Positions 36,589 to 45,872 of a stretch of 49,106 nucleotides of DNA are shown here, in pieces (position 1 is the first letter of the stretch; each line of letters opens with the position of its first letter). A program made the position numbers and the translations under genes. The notes under the pieces were generated by a model. It saw only the letters and a list, made by a program, of their open reading frames with translations, searched no databases and had not been told where the DNA came from. The DNA comes from Lachnospiraceae bacterium (GTDB lineage: Bacteria; Bacillota; Clostridia; Lachnospirales; Lachnospiraceae): positions 1 to 49,106 of the forward strand of contig JAQYBF010000049.1 of assembly GCA_029338875.1 (NCBI GenBank), written 5' to 3'.

Positions 36589-38583
36589 TCACTTTTCCCC
36601 GGAAAAGAGATTCCGAATTTCTTCTCCCTCTTCGCTTTCTCTTGCAAATACCAGTATTCTATGAAGCGGTGCAGAAAGGGTATAGACACCGCCCTCATAG
36701 GCTTCCCCGGTCCAGAGGTCCCTCCAGCGGTCCCCGGGCAGATGAACCAGCCTCTCTTTCTGGCCTTCCTTTAAGACTGGCGCGACCAGAAGATCTCTCC
36801 CCAGGAGATATTCGGTCTTTTCGTCGAAGCAGAAGTCCTCGTCATAGTGATAAAAGAGCGGCCGCATGACCGGACGGCCATAGTCCTCCGCCTCTTTCAT
36901 GCATTTCTTAAGATAGCCGGACAGAAGGCTGTGCCAGCGGCTGGTCTCAGCCAATACGGCAAGCAGCTCCTCGTCATCATCGAACTGGACATCGTTGGCC
37001 GGCTGATTTCCCTCATGGGTCCTGAAAAGAGGACTGAAGGCATTCATCTCCTCCCAGCGGATCAGAAGCTCCTTGGTCCGCCGCATATGCATGACCGTGG
37101 TATAGCCGCCGGCATCCGAATGGGTGATGGCAAAGCCGCTCATAGCCAGGGACAGAGTTGCCGGAATGACCGATGGCAGTCCGTCATCCACCGACCAGTC
37201 TACATGCTGATCACCTGTCCACATCATCATGGAATTCCTGATGGTTTCCGTAGATCCGGCCCGGGTGAAAAAGAAGACCCTTCCGGCATTTCCTGTCTCT
37301 TCAATGGCCTCGCGGTTCATTTTCGCCCAGATGGCCGGCCAGTCGTTATGACGGTCCATGGGATCCGAGCCATCGGAAAGGACACAGTCCAGAGGCAGGT
37401 ATTCTCCGAAATCCGCCATCCAGCCCTTCATGCCGATGCCAATCATATTTTCCTTGATCAGATTCTTGTACCAGGCATAGGCCTCGGGATTTGTGAAATC
37501 CACCATGGCAGCCGGGAAGGTCGTGATCTTGACCAGATAGTCCTTTCCTTCCTTATCCTTGACACAGTAGCCTTTTTCCGAGGCTTCCTGATAGAGATCC
37601 TTTTCCAGGGCGATAAAGGGATTGATGTAGCCCAGAAAGGCGATCCCCTTCTTCTCCCATTCTGCAATGTGCTTTTTCAGATCCGGATACTGGCCGTCCG
37701 GCCCCTCATCTGCACGCCAGTTCCACATGACCTGATAGCCGAAGCCGGTCCTCCGGCAGCCGCACCAGTCCTGGGACCAGATACCAGCGATTTTTACACC
37801 GTGAGCCTCGGCTTTTTCAATTTTCTCATTGATCTTATCTACGCCCTCCTGAACGGCCAGGATGACACCCTGATTGATCCAGTCAGGAAGAACCTTCTGC
37901 CGGCCTAACAATGCGGATAACTTGAAGGATAAGGCCGGAAAGCCGTCTGCATCACCGATATACAGATCCGGCAGTTCCTCCAGGCAGAGCTTTGTCCGGT
38001 CCAGTTCCTGGAAGTCAAATTCCGCATAACGCTTTGTATTGACATGGACAAAATAACAGAGACTGGAAACAAAGGTCGGCTGGGCATAATAGGATTCATA
38101 GGCCGAAAAAGGCATGACGTGTTCGGGATGGCGGCCCAGAATCTTTTCCCGGATCAGCTTCTTTCCGATCCGCCCTGCATTCTGGTGCTCGGCCACGAAA
38201 ATCCGGACCTTTTCGCCTTTCAGATTCAGACGGACATAGGTCTCTCCGCAACCGTAAATCCGCTCTTTCGCTTCTGCCGGAAGGGTCAGAGTGAAGCGGT
38301 TGGGCTCCTTTGCCGTCCGGCCTGTTCTTTCTCTTGTGAAATAGATGTGGCAGATCCCGCTTTCTTCTCCGGTCAGCCATTCCTGATGAAGACGGAAAGA
38401 CAGAGTCCCTGATGCATCCCGGAAGAGAAAGGGATCCCCCTCCTGGCGGAGGAGCTGCTTCTCTCCCCATTCTTTTCTCTTATAGTGAAAGCTTCCATGA
38501 CTCATGGAAAACTGATCCCTGCCATAGGCACAGGATAAAGTCAGACCGGACAGAACGTCCTCGATACGATCGGATCCCCTCAT
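36589..38583 (-). CDS. GH31 alpha-glycosidase, YihQ-like, variant sulfonate-recognition motif
   Basis: SQDWCGCRRTGFGYQVMWNWR, GWMADFGEYLPLDC (nucleophile), GDQHVDWSVDDGLPS (acid/base), HSDAGGYTT. Confidence 0.88.
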   Translation of the reverse strand: MRGSDRIEDVLSGLTLSCAYGRDQFSMSHGSFHYKRKEWGEKQLLRQEGDPFLFRDASGTLSFRLHQEWLTGEESGICHIYFTRERTGRTAKEPNRFTLTLPAEAKERIYGCGETYVRLNLKGEKVRIFVAEHQNAGRIGKKLIREKILGRHPEHVMPFSAYESYYAQPTFVSSLCYFVHVNTKRYAEFDFQELDRTKLCLEELPDLYIGDADGFPALSFKLSALLGRQKVLPDWINQGVILAVQEGVDKINEKIEKAEAHGVKIAGIWSQDWCGCRRTGFGYQVMWNWRADEGPDGQYPDLKKHIAEWEKKGIAFLGYINPFIALEKDLYQEASEKGYCVKDKEGKDYLVKITTFPAAMVDFTNPEAYAWYKNLIKENMIGIGMKGWMADFGEYLPLDCVLSDGSDPMDRHNDWPAIWAKMNREAIEETGNAGRVFFFTRAGSTETIRNSMMMWTGDQHVDWSVDDGLPSVIPATLSLAMSGFAITHSDAGGYTTVMHMRRTKELLIRWEEMNAFSPLFRTHEGNQPANDVQFDDDEELLAVLAETSRWHSLLSGYLKKCMKEAEDYGRPVMRPLFYHYDEDFCFDEKTEYLLGRDLLVAPVLKEGQKERLVHLPGDRWRDLWTGEAYEGGVYTLSAPLHRILVFARESEEGEEIRNLFSGEK

Positions 38584-38880
38584 TTACAGATAACCCCCTA
38601 TCTGTTCCATCTGTAAGATTCTCTCTAAATCTCATTTTAATTAAAATTATTAATTATCTAGAAACAGTATACGTTTTTTCTTTTTGGCTTTCAACGGTTT
38701 TTTCAGCTTTAATTCGGATCCTCAGGGCACATTTTGGCTGAAGTTTCCTTTGGATCAAGTTATTACATTAATACTTTTAATTTTATGGAAACAGTTTATT
38801 TTAAAATCACCATAGGATCCGTCAGAAAACAGCCAAAGATTCTTCCGTTCAGGGAAAGGACGGATCTCATGGGCATAAAA

Positions 38881-38925
38881 AAGCTGCTGCAATCCTCTCG
38901 AAATCGAGAGCGGTCACAGCAGCTT
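38881..38925 (-). terminator. Terminator downstream of DAHP synthase
   Basis: gctgctg...ctctcga-aa-tcgagag...cagcagc nested stems. Confidence 0.75.
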
Positions 38926-38951
38926 TCTGGTCTAAATTTTTCATCCGGATC

Positions 38952-39989
38952 TTACACCATCTCCGCCAGCTCCTGAACCAGGCGCTCGGTCTTGTCCCAG
39001 CCCAGGCAGGCGTCTGTAATGGACTTTCCGTAGACTCCGCCGCCGACCGGCTGATTGCCGTCCTCCAGATAGGACTCGATCATGAAGCCCTTGACCAGCT
39101 TGTGGATATCCGGAGAGAGAGCCCGGCTCTGCATGACTTCCTTGGCAATCCGGATCTGTTCCATATACTTCTTGCCCGAATTATTATGGTTGCAGTCGAT
39201 GATGACCGAAGGATACTTGAGGTCCGGATGAGCCGCATAGGCATCGGCCAGGGACAGGATATCCTCATAATGATAGTTGGGATGGGATCTGCCGAACTTG
39301 TCGACATAGCCTCTTAAGATGCAGTGGGTATAGGGATTTCCGCTGGTCTGAACCTCCCAGTTTCTATAAATGAAGGTATGGCCGTTCTGAGCGGCGATCA
39401 GGGAATTCATCATGACGGAAATATCACCGCCGGTCGGATTCTTCATGCCGACCGGGATTCCAACGCCGCTGGCGGTCAGACGATGCTCCTGGTTCTCTAC
39501 CGACCGGGCGCCGACTGCCACATAGGCCAGAAGATCCGAGAGATAACGGTGGTTGGCCGGATAGAGCATTTCATCCGCGCAGGTAAAACCGGTCTCTTCG
39601 ACGACCTTGGTATGAAGCTGGCGGATGGCGATCAGGCCGGCCAGGACATCAGCTCCCTTGGTCGGATCCGGCTGGGTTGTCATTCCCTTGTAGCCCATGC
39701 CTGTGGTTCTTGGCTTATTGGTATAGACCCGGGGAATCATATAGATCTTATCCTTGACCTTATCCTGAAGACCGCGGAGTCTGGTCATATAGTCAAGGAC
39801 GGCATCCTCACGGTCGGCCGAGCAGGGGCCGATCAGAAGAATCAGCCGTTTGTCTTCTCCGCGGAAGATCTTCTGGATCTCCTGGTCCCGCCGTTCCTTC
39901 AGTTCCTTGACATCCTCCCGGAGGGGAAACATTTCCTTGATCTCCTTAGGTATGGGGAGTCTGCGTTTGAAGTCCATCTGCATTTCCAT
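38952..39989 (-). CDS. 3-deoxy-7-phosphoheptulonate synthase (class I, AroFGH type)
   Basis: LIGPCSADREDAVLDYM, PRVYTNKPRTTGMGYKGM, VGARSVENQEHRLTASG, VIIDCNHNNSGK. Confidence 0.95.
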   Translation of the reverse strand: MEMQMDFKRRLPIPKEIKEMFPLREDVKELKERRDQEIQKIFRGEDKRLILLIGPCSADREDAVLDYMTRLRGLQDKVKDKIYMIPRVYTNKPRTTGMGYKGMTTQPDPTKGADVLAGLIAIRQLHTKVVEETGFTCADEMLYPANHRYLSDLLAYVAVGARSVENQEHRLTASGVGIPVGMKNPTGGDISVMMNSLIAAQNGHTFIYRNWEVQTSGNPYTHCILRGYVDKFGRSHPNYHYEDILSLADAYAAHPDLKYPSVIIDCNHNNSGKKYMEQIRIAKEVMQSRALSPDIHKLVKGFMIESYLEDGNQPVGGGVYGKSITDACLGWDKTERLVQELAEMV

Positions 39990-40081
39990 AGTATCTTCTC
40001 CTAGCCTGCATTCAATCAGTCATCTGAGTCATTTGTACCTATTATAGCTTTTCTCTGAAAGATTTTTTATTATTTTCACTT

Positions 40082-40099
40082 TTACACGTTGATGTGTAA
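40082..40099. promoter_or_regulatory. Inverted repeat, possible operator upstream of the YhgE operon
   Basis: TTACAC-gttgat-GTGTAA between divergent aroFGH-type and yhgE-type genes. Confidence 0.45.
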
Positions 40100-40330
40100 C
40101 ATCGTTATCCAATACTATAGACAATTCATCAGGGAATTTCAAGGGCGGATTCCTTTCCGGCCTCTATGCCCTGTATTTTTACTCCCGCTTCGTGGTATAA
40201 TTTGAGATGATTCTGCACTCGAGCAGATATATTTCGAGAACCTGTATGAAAGCAGAATCTGCCGGTCTCTTCGGATGATACCGCTCTACATTTCACAGAC
40301 CAATAAAGAAGATCATTAAGGAATAAATCC

Positions 40331-42502
40331 ATGAACATGGCACGTAAAATCTTTCTGGACGACATGAAGCATCTGCTTCGGAATTTTCTTGTCCTTGTCA
40401 TCATCCTTGGCGTTTCGGTCCTGCCGGCCCTCTATGCCTGGCTCAATATCTACTCCAACTGGGACCCCTACGGCAATACCCAGAACCTGACATTGGCCGC
40501 AGTCTCCCTGGACCGGGACTATATCACCGAGGACCAGACGACCGAAAACACAGGAAAGCAGATCCTGGAAAGCCTGAAGGAAAACAAGAAGATCCACTGG
40601 GTTTTCCCCGACAGCAAGGAGGATGCCATCGAGGGCGTCCGTTCGGGAAAATACTACGGTGCCCTGGTCGTTCCAAAGGATTTCACCTATTCCATGTACA
40701 ATGTCTTCACGAAAAATGTAGACCGTCCTTCCATCACCTTCTATCAGAACCAGAAAAAGAATCCGGTCGCAAATAAGATCACAGACACGGTTGCAGAAAC
40801 CGTTCTTTCCAATGTCAACAACCAGTTCATTGAGGTCATGGCCAAGTCCGTCTTCACCGATGCCAACGGACTTGCCGAGGATATCAAGGCCCAGGGCGGC
40901 GTGGATCAGATCATCAGCCGGATGGAGGATCTGAACACGGAGCTTAAGAATTATGAATCCGTTATCGACCAGGTCCAGACCAGCAATGCCGCTCTCTCTG
41001 AGGCCGTCAGCGCTGCATCAGATGATGTGGCAAAGGCAGAAAAGGGCACATCGAATGAATCCCAGTCTCTGAAGGAAACCGGCGACTCGATCGATGCCGC
41101 AAGGCAGTCGGTCCAGGCCTTCTCCAATGATGTGGATCAGAGAATCGCAGATCTGCAGACAAAGCTCTCTTCCATGTCCGACCAGCTGGCTGCCATTGAC
41201 CTGTCCCAGACCGATCTCTCGAAGGAAGCCAGTACGAAAGCAAATCAGGAAATCAGCCAGCTGAAAGACAAAGAGAAAGCTGCTTCTGAGGAAGCGGATT
41301 CCATTCAGAAGGAACTCGAGACTCTCCGGGATTCCATGTCCGAAGAAACGGATTGGGAAAAGAATCTGAAGACTGCCCTGAATCAGATGCTTTCCACAGC
41401 CGGCCAGATTGAGAATCAGCTGCTGCAGCTGGAAAACGATCAGACCGCCAGGGAAATCACCTCTCAGATGATTCAGAATCTGAAGACCCGCTATGCCGAT
41501 GCCTCTGCCCAGGTGCAGAACCTGAGAAACCAGTACAAGAACCAGCTTCTTCCCGTCATGAATTCAGCCCTGGATTCGGCCAGCCAGACTCTGGATCAGG
41601 CCTCCTCTCTCATGTCCTCCATGTCCGACACCCTGTCCGGCATGGGCAATGTCTTCGGAGCTCTCCAGGTCACCATCTCATCCGGGAACACCTCCCTTAC
41701 CAACACAAAAGAAGTGCTTTCGGCCCTGTCCGACCGCCTGACTGAAACCATTGACAAGGTCCGGACTGCCAAGGAAGACGAAAAAGTCAAAATCCTCATG
41801 AACACTCTGTCCGGGGATCCCAATCTCTATGCTTCCTTCTTCTCCTCCCCGGTCACCATCAAGTCCTCGGCCATCTACCCGGTGGCAAATTACGGGTCTT
41901 CGGTAACGCCCTTCTATACCACCCTGGCCATCTGGGTCGGCGCCCTGATTCTGACAGCCGTCATGAAGGTCCGCCCCGACAAGAAGCGCTACCCGGGCTC
42001 CACCTCTGCAGAGCGTTTCTTCGGACGCTTCTTTACCTTCCTGACCCTGGCGGAGCTTCAGACCCTGGTCACCGTTCTCGGAGACCTCTTTCTCTTCAAG
42101 GTCCAGTGTCTCCATCCCTTCCGTTTCTGGTTCGCCTGCGCCTTCGCCTCACTGACCTTTACTCTTCTGATCTACTCACTGGTCGTTGCCTTCCATGATG
42201 TCGGAAAGGCCATCGCGGTCGTCCTGGTCGTCATTCAGATCGCCGGATCCTCCGGGACTTACCCCATAGAGCTTCTGCCGGAATTCTTCCGGAAGGTCTA
42301 CATTTTCTTCCCCTTCCCCTACGCCATCAACGCCATGCGGGAATGCATCGGAGGCATGTACGGCCATAACTACGAATTCTACCTGCTGCAGGAGTCCGTC
42401 TTCCTTCTGGTGTCGCTCGGCATCGGCCTTCTGGTCCAGAAGCCCCTGCACGAGCTCAGCCACTTCATGGAGAAGCGGATGCACGATACGGAGATGATGT
42501 GA
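40331..42502 (+). CDS. YhgE/Pip family membrane protein (copy 1)
   Basis: N-terminal TM then PALYAWLNIYSNWDPYGNTQNLTLAAVSLD; long coiled-coil; C-terminal ABC-2-like TM block (FPFPYAINAMRECIGGMYG). Confidence 0.88.
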   Translation: MNMARKIFLDDMKHLLRNFLVLVIILGVSVLPALYAWLNIYSNWDPYGNTQNLTLAAVSLDRDYITEDQTTENTGKQILESLKENKKIHWVFPDSKEDAIEGVRSGKYYGALVVPKDFTYSMYNVFTKNVDRPSITFYQNQKKNPVANKITDTVAETVLSNVNNQFIEVMAKSVFTDANGLAEDIKAQGGVDQIISRMEDLNTELKNYESVIDQVQTSNAALSEAVSAASDDVAKAEKGTSNESQSLKETGDSIDAARQSVQAFSNDVDQRIADLQTKLSSMSDQLAAIDLSQTDLSKEASTKANQEISQLKDKEKAASEEADSIQKELETLRDSMSEETDWEKNLKTALNQMLSTAGQIENQLLQLENDQTAREITSQMIQNLKTRYADASAQVQNLRNQYKNQLLPVMNSALDSASQTLDQASSLMSSMSDTLSGMGNVFGALQVTISSGNTSLTNTKEVLSALSDRLTETIDKVRTAKEDEKVKILMNTLSGDPNLYASFFSSPVTIKSSAIYPVANYGSSVTPFYTTLAIWVGALILTAVMKVRPDKKRYPGSTSAERFFGRFFTFLTLAELQTLVTVLGDLFLFKVQCLHPFRFWFACAFASLTFTLLIYSLVVAFHDVGKAIAVVLVVIQIAGSSGTYPIELLPEFFRKVYIFFPFPYAINAMRECIGGMYGHNYEFYLLQESVFLLVSLGIGLLVQKPLHELSHFMEKRMHDTEMM

Positions 42503-43155
42503 TGAGTAAGAAATTTAAACCCGAGGACTATGAGCGCCTCTACAACCATTTCATGGACTATGAGCAGTCGGTGCATGAAAAGAACCAGAAAAGGATCCGG
42601 GTCGGACTGAAGGTCAATATCTTCTTTCCCCTGATCTTCCTCTTTCTCTGTTTTGTCACCGATGCCAGCAAACTCTTCTTTCTGATCCTCTGGATCCTGT
42701 CCCTCTTCGGCATCGCCTTCTACCTCATGTATGTCGAGTATCAGGATTATAAGCTGCAGGAACAAATGAAGACCTTCCGCGGGGAAAGCCCCGAGGACTC
42801 CGAGGAGGAAGAGCCGAAGATTCTGATCGGCGCCACCGTGAGCAGTGCAGGAAAGGCGGTCACGGAGAAGGTCGATGCCTTCGATGACCGGGTCGATGAG
42901 AAGAAGGAAGAATTAAAGGCGGAGTTCCGGGAGAAGGTCCAGGAAATCCAGGAAGAGCTGAACCAGAAGATCAAGAATGCCACGGAACTGACAAGGGAAT
43001 CCCTGACAGAGATGAAGAAGGATTCCAATGATTCCGATCATTCTGATAAAGAAGAATTTCCAAACGAACAGACTGAAAAAAGCAGGGATTCCCATACAGA
43101 AGAATCATCACGGGCTGAACAGACAGAGAATCCTGAAGACTCAGAAAAGCAATAA
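42502..43155 (+). CDS. Small two-TM membrane protein with charged C-terminal coiled coil
   Basis: ATG overlaps the stop of the preceding gene (TGATG); two hydrophobic helices then a K/E-rich tail. Confidence 0.75.
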   Translation: MSKKFKPEDYERLYNHFMDYEQSVHEKNQKRIRVGLKVNIFFPLIFLFLCFVTDASKLFFLILWILSLFGIAFYLMYVEYQDYKLQEQMKTFRGESPEDSEEEEPKILIGATVSSAGKAVTEKVDAFDDRVDEKKEELKAEFREKVQEIQEELNQKIKNATELTRESLTEMKKDSNDSDHSDKEEFPNEQTEKSRDSHTEESSRAEQTENPEDSEKQ

Positions 43156-43164
43156 GAGGACATC

Positions 43165-45294
43165 ATGAGCAACATCATCCGCATTTTTATCTCCGATATC
43201 AGGCGGCTGGCCACAAACGTGGTCGCTATCGTCGTCATCATGGGACTGACCGTCATTCCCTGTCTCTATGCCTGGTTCAATATCTTCTCCAACTGGGATC
43301 CTTACGGCCCCGAAGCTACCGGAAAGCTCCAGGTCGCTGTCGCATCCTCTGACAGCGGCACCGACATCGAGACCTTCCACCTCAATATCGGAAGCATCGT
43401 CATCGACAATCTGAAGCAGAACAAGACCATCGACTGGAAATTCCCAAAATCTTCCAATTCCGCCATTGAGGGCGTCCGCTCCGGCAAGTACTATGCGGCC
43501 CTGATTATCGACAAGGATTTCTCGGAAAACATGATATCCTTCCTGGGCGGCAATCCCGAGCATCCGGAAATCTCCTATTACGAAAATGAAAAGAAGAACG
43601 CCATAGCGCCGAAAATCACCGGAAAGGTCAAGACTACGGTCCAGGAGGAGGTCAACCATGCCTTCATCTCCACCCTGGCTTCGGCCCTGGTCCAGGTTTC
43701 CAACTATGCGGTTTCCACTAACCAGAAGGACCAGCTGAGCAGCAGCGCCCTGCTTCGGATGAAGCAGATGGATCAGGATCTGACGGTTCTCACCACCGTC
43801 CTGGATTCCTACATGAGCCTGATTGATTCCGCCCAGAGCCTGTCCGATGCCTCCGCCGCCGTCACCCAGGAACTGGGACAGATCGCCGACAGCGGAAAGA
43901 CCATGGCCGATCAGGCCTCCGACTCCCTGGACAGCGCCAAAGATCAGGCCGAGAAGGCCTCCGACCTGGTCTCCTCACCCCTAAGTGAAATCCAGACTGA
44001 GGTCGACGGCATCCAGTCCTCCGCCAGCCAGATCATAACCGTTATTAAAAGCGGAGCTGCCATCGAGTCCAATTCCGCATCCAGCCTGATCACGGCCGCA
44101 CAATCCCTCCGTGACTCTCTCAATCAGACCCTGCAGACGGCTGGCTATACCTCAGACCAGCTCAAGGAAATCAATGCGGATTTCGATCAGACCATAGCGG
44201 ATCTGAAGGAACTGGATCAGGCGGGAGACCTGGTAAAAGGTAAGATCCAGGATCTATCCGATCGTTTGACCGATGACTTTGTCAGTGTAAAAAACGGGCT
44301 TACAGACCTGAAAGGGGAATATGAGAATACCGTAAGTCCCAGGCTTCACGACACCATGTCCTCCATTCAGAAATCCCTGGATGAGGCCAGAGATCTCCTG
44401 AACTTCTCCGATTCCAATATCAGCCGCTTAAGCGGAGCTCTCTCGAGCTACCCCGATATGATGAAATTCGGCAAACAGGGACTGGAAGCTTCCAAGGCTG
44501 AGGTCCAGGAGCTTCAGAAGAAACTCGAGGATCTGATAGCCGACATGGAATCCTTAAGCCAGAATGACCAGTATGCCTATCTTCTGAATCTGATCCAGAC
44601 CGATCCGGAACTGATCTCCGACTTTGTCTCAAGCCCGGTCAGCCTCGTAACCAAGGCCGAATATTCCGTAGCCAATAACGGCTCCGGCACAGCGCCCTTC
44701 TACATCATCCTGTCCATCTGGGTCGGTGCCGTCATCCTCATCGCCATCATCCATACGAAAATTCTGCATCCCGCGGAATTTCCGAAACTTCGGAACTACC
44801 AGTCCTATTTCGGGAGATACATCATCTTCTTTCTGATCGGCCAGATGCAGACAGCGATCACAGTCCTTGGTGCCATCTTCTATGTCCGGATCCAGTGCCA
44901 CCACCCGATCCTCTTCTATCTGGCCTGCGCCCTGACCAGCCTGACCTTCACCCTTCTCATGTATTCCCTGACCTATGCCATGGGAACGGTCGGAGAAGCG
45001 GTCTGCGTCGTCCTCATGGTCATCCAGGTGGCCGGATCCGGCGGAACCTTCCCGATCGAGGTCCTGCCAAAGCCCTACCGGGTCTTCTACCGCTTCATGC
45101 CCTTCCAGTACAGCATGAACGCCGTCCGGGAATGTATTGGCGGCATGCATGGAAATGACTACTGGACCAATCTATTGTCCCTGCTTCCTTTCATCGGCTT
45201 CTCCCTCTTTCTGGGCCTGATCCTGGCCATCCCCAATAAGAAGCTCAATACCCTGATCGAGAAGGCCAAGGAAGAAACCGGCGTGCTGGAGTAA
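43165..45294 (+). CDS. YhgE/Pip family membrane protein (copy 2)
   Basis: PCLYAWFNIFSNWDPYGPEATGKLQVAVASSD ... FMPFQYSMNAVRECIGGMHG; same architecture as copy 1. Confidence 0.88.
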   Translation: MSNIIRIFISDIRRLATNVVAIVVIMGLTVIPCLYAWFNIFSNWDPYGPEATGKLQVAVASSDSGTDIETFHLNIGSIVIDNLKQNKTIDWKFPKSSNSAIEGVRSGKYYAALIIDKDFSENMISFLGGNPEHPEISYYENEKKNAIAPKITGKVKTTVQEEVNHAFISTLASALVQVSNYAVSTNQKDQLSSSALLRMKQMDQDLTVLTTVLDSYMSLIDSAQSLSDASAAVTQELGQIADSGKTMADQASDSLDSAKDQAEKASDLVSSPLSEIQTEVDGIQSSASQIITVIKSGAAIESNSASSLITAAQSLRDSLNQTLQTAGYTSDQLKEINADFDQTIADLKELDQAGDLVKGKIQDLSDRLTDDFVSVKNGLTDLKGEYENTVSPRLHDTMSSIQKSLDEARDLLNFSDSNISRLSGALSSYPDMMKFGKQGLEASKAEVQELQKKLEDLIADMESLSQNDQYAYLLNLIQTDPELISDFVSSPVSLVTKAEYSVANNGSGTAPFYIILSIWVGAVILIAIIHTKILHPAEFPKLRNYQSYFGRYIIFFLIGQMQTAITVLGAIFYVRIQCHHPILFYLACALTSLTFTLLMYSLTYAMGTVGEAVCVVLMVIQVAGSGGTFPIEVLPKPYRVFYRFMPFQYSMNAVRECIGGMHGNDYWTNLLSLLPFIGFSLFLGLILAIPNKKLNTLIEKAKEETGVLE

Positions 45295-45384
45295 GAAATA
45301 TAGACCAGTGCCGGAATCAGTCCGCCGGCCGCAGTTGGAATGCAAGCTGCTCCGTACGATCCGGCTGTGTGATATAGAAAAAAC

Positions 45385-45453
45385 AAGACCCCGAAATTTC
45401 TTTTCTGATCTTCTGTAGGATACAAAAGATTGGAAAAGAAATTCCGGGGTCTT
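45385..45453. terminator. Long bidirectional terminator-like hairpin
   Basis: aagaccccgaaatttcttttc / gaaaagaaattccggggtctt, 20 of 21 paired. Confidence 0.8.
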
Positions 45454-45473
45454 TTCAGGTTTCATCCCTGGAA

Positions 45474-45680
45474 TTATTTGTGGATACGATGCAGCCGTCT
45501 GGTGATAATTCCCATGTCATGACGAACATCGCTGGCTTTTTCATCAATCCGGCGGCTAGTCTTAATGAACATATCCTGAAGAACAGGGTTCCGCATATCG
45601 ATACCGGATGTCAGGCTATGATCCTCAAGACCATATTCACGAGCTTCCTCGGGGCTGATCTCATTTGTAAATCTCATCAT
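45474..45680 (-). CDS. Small hypothetical protein (68 aa)
   Basis: Open frame with an RBS-like AGGAGG (aagaaggaggtaag) upstream; no recognised family. Confidence 0.55.
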   Translation of the reverse strand: MMRFTNEISPEEAREYGLEDHSLTSGIDMRNPVLQDMFIKTSRRIDEKASDVRHDMGIITRRLHRIHK

Positions 45681-45872
45681 TAGACTTACCTCCTTCTGTA
45701 TACATATTATAACACCTTGCTAAATTTTGTATACTGAAAGGATTTTAAGGGACAATTGACAAAAATTTACGCCAATGCGGTGAAGTGTCAGAAAGTTATG
45801 GTTATTGTTTGAGCCAGATCAAATGTATGCTCTCCCCTGAGCCGTCCGTCAGGCCTGTCTCTTATCAATAAT

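Noticed and set aside
40331-45294. Type VII secretion locus (EsaA-like)
   Set aside because: No EssC ATPase, WXG100 protein or other T7SS component in the window; YhgE/Pip-only annotation is safer.
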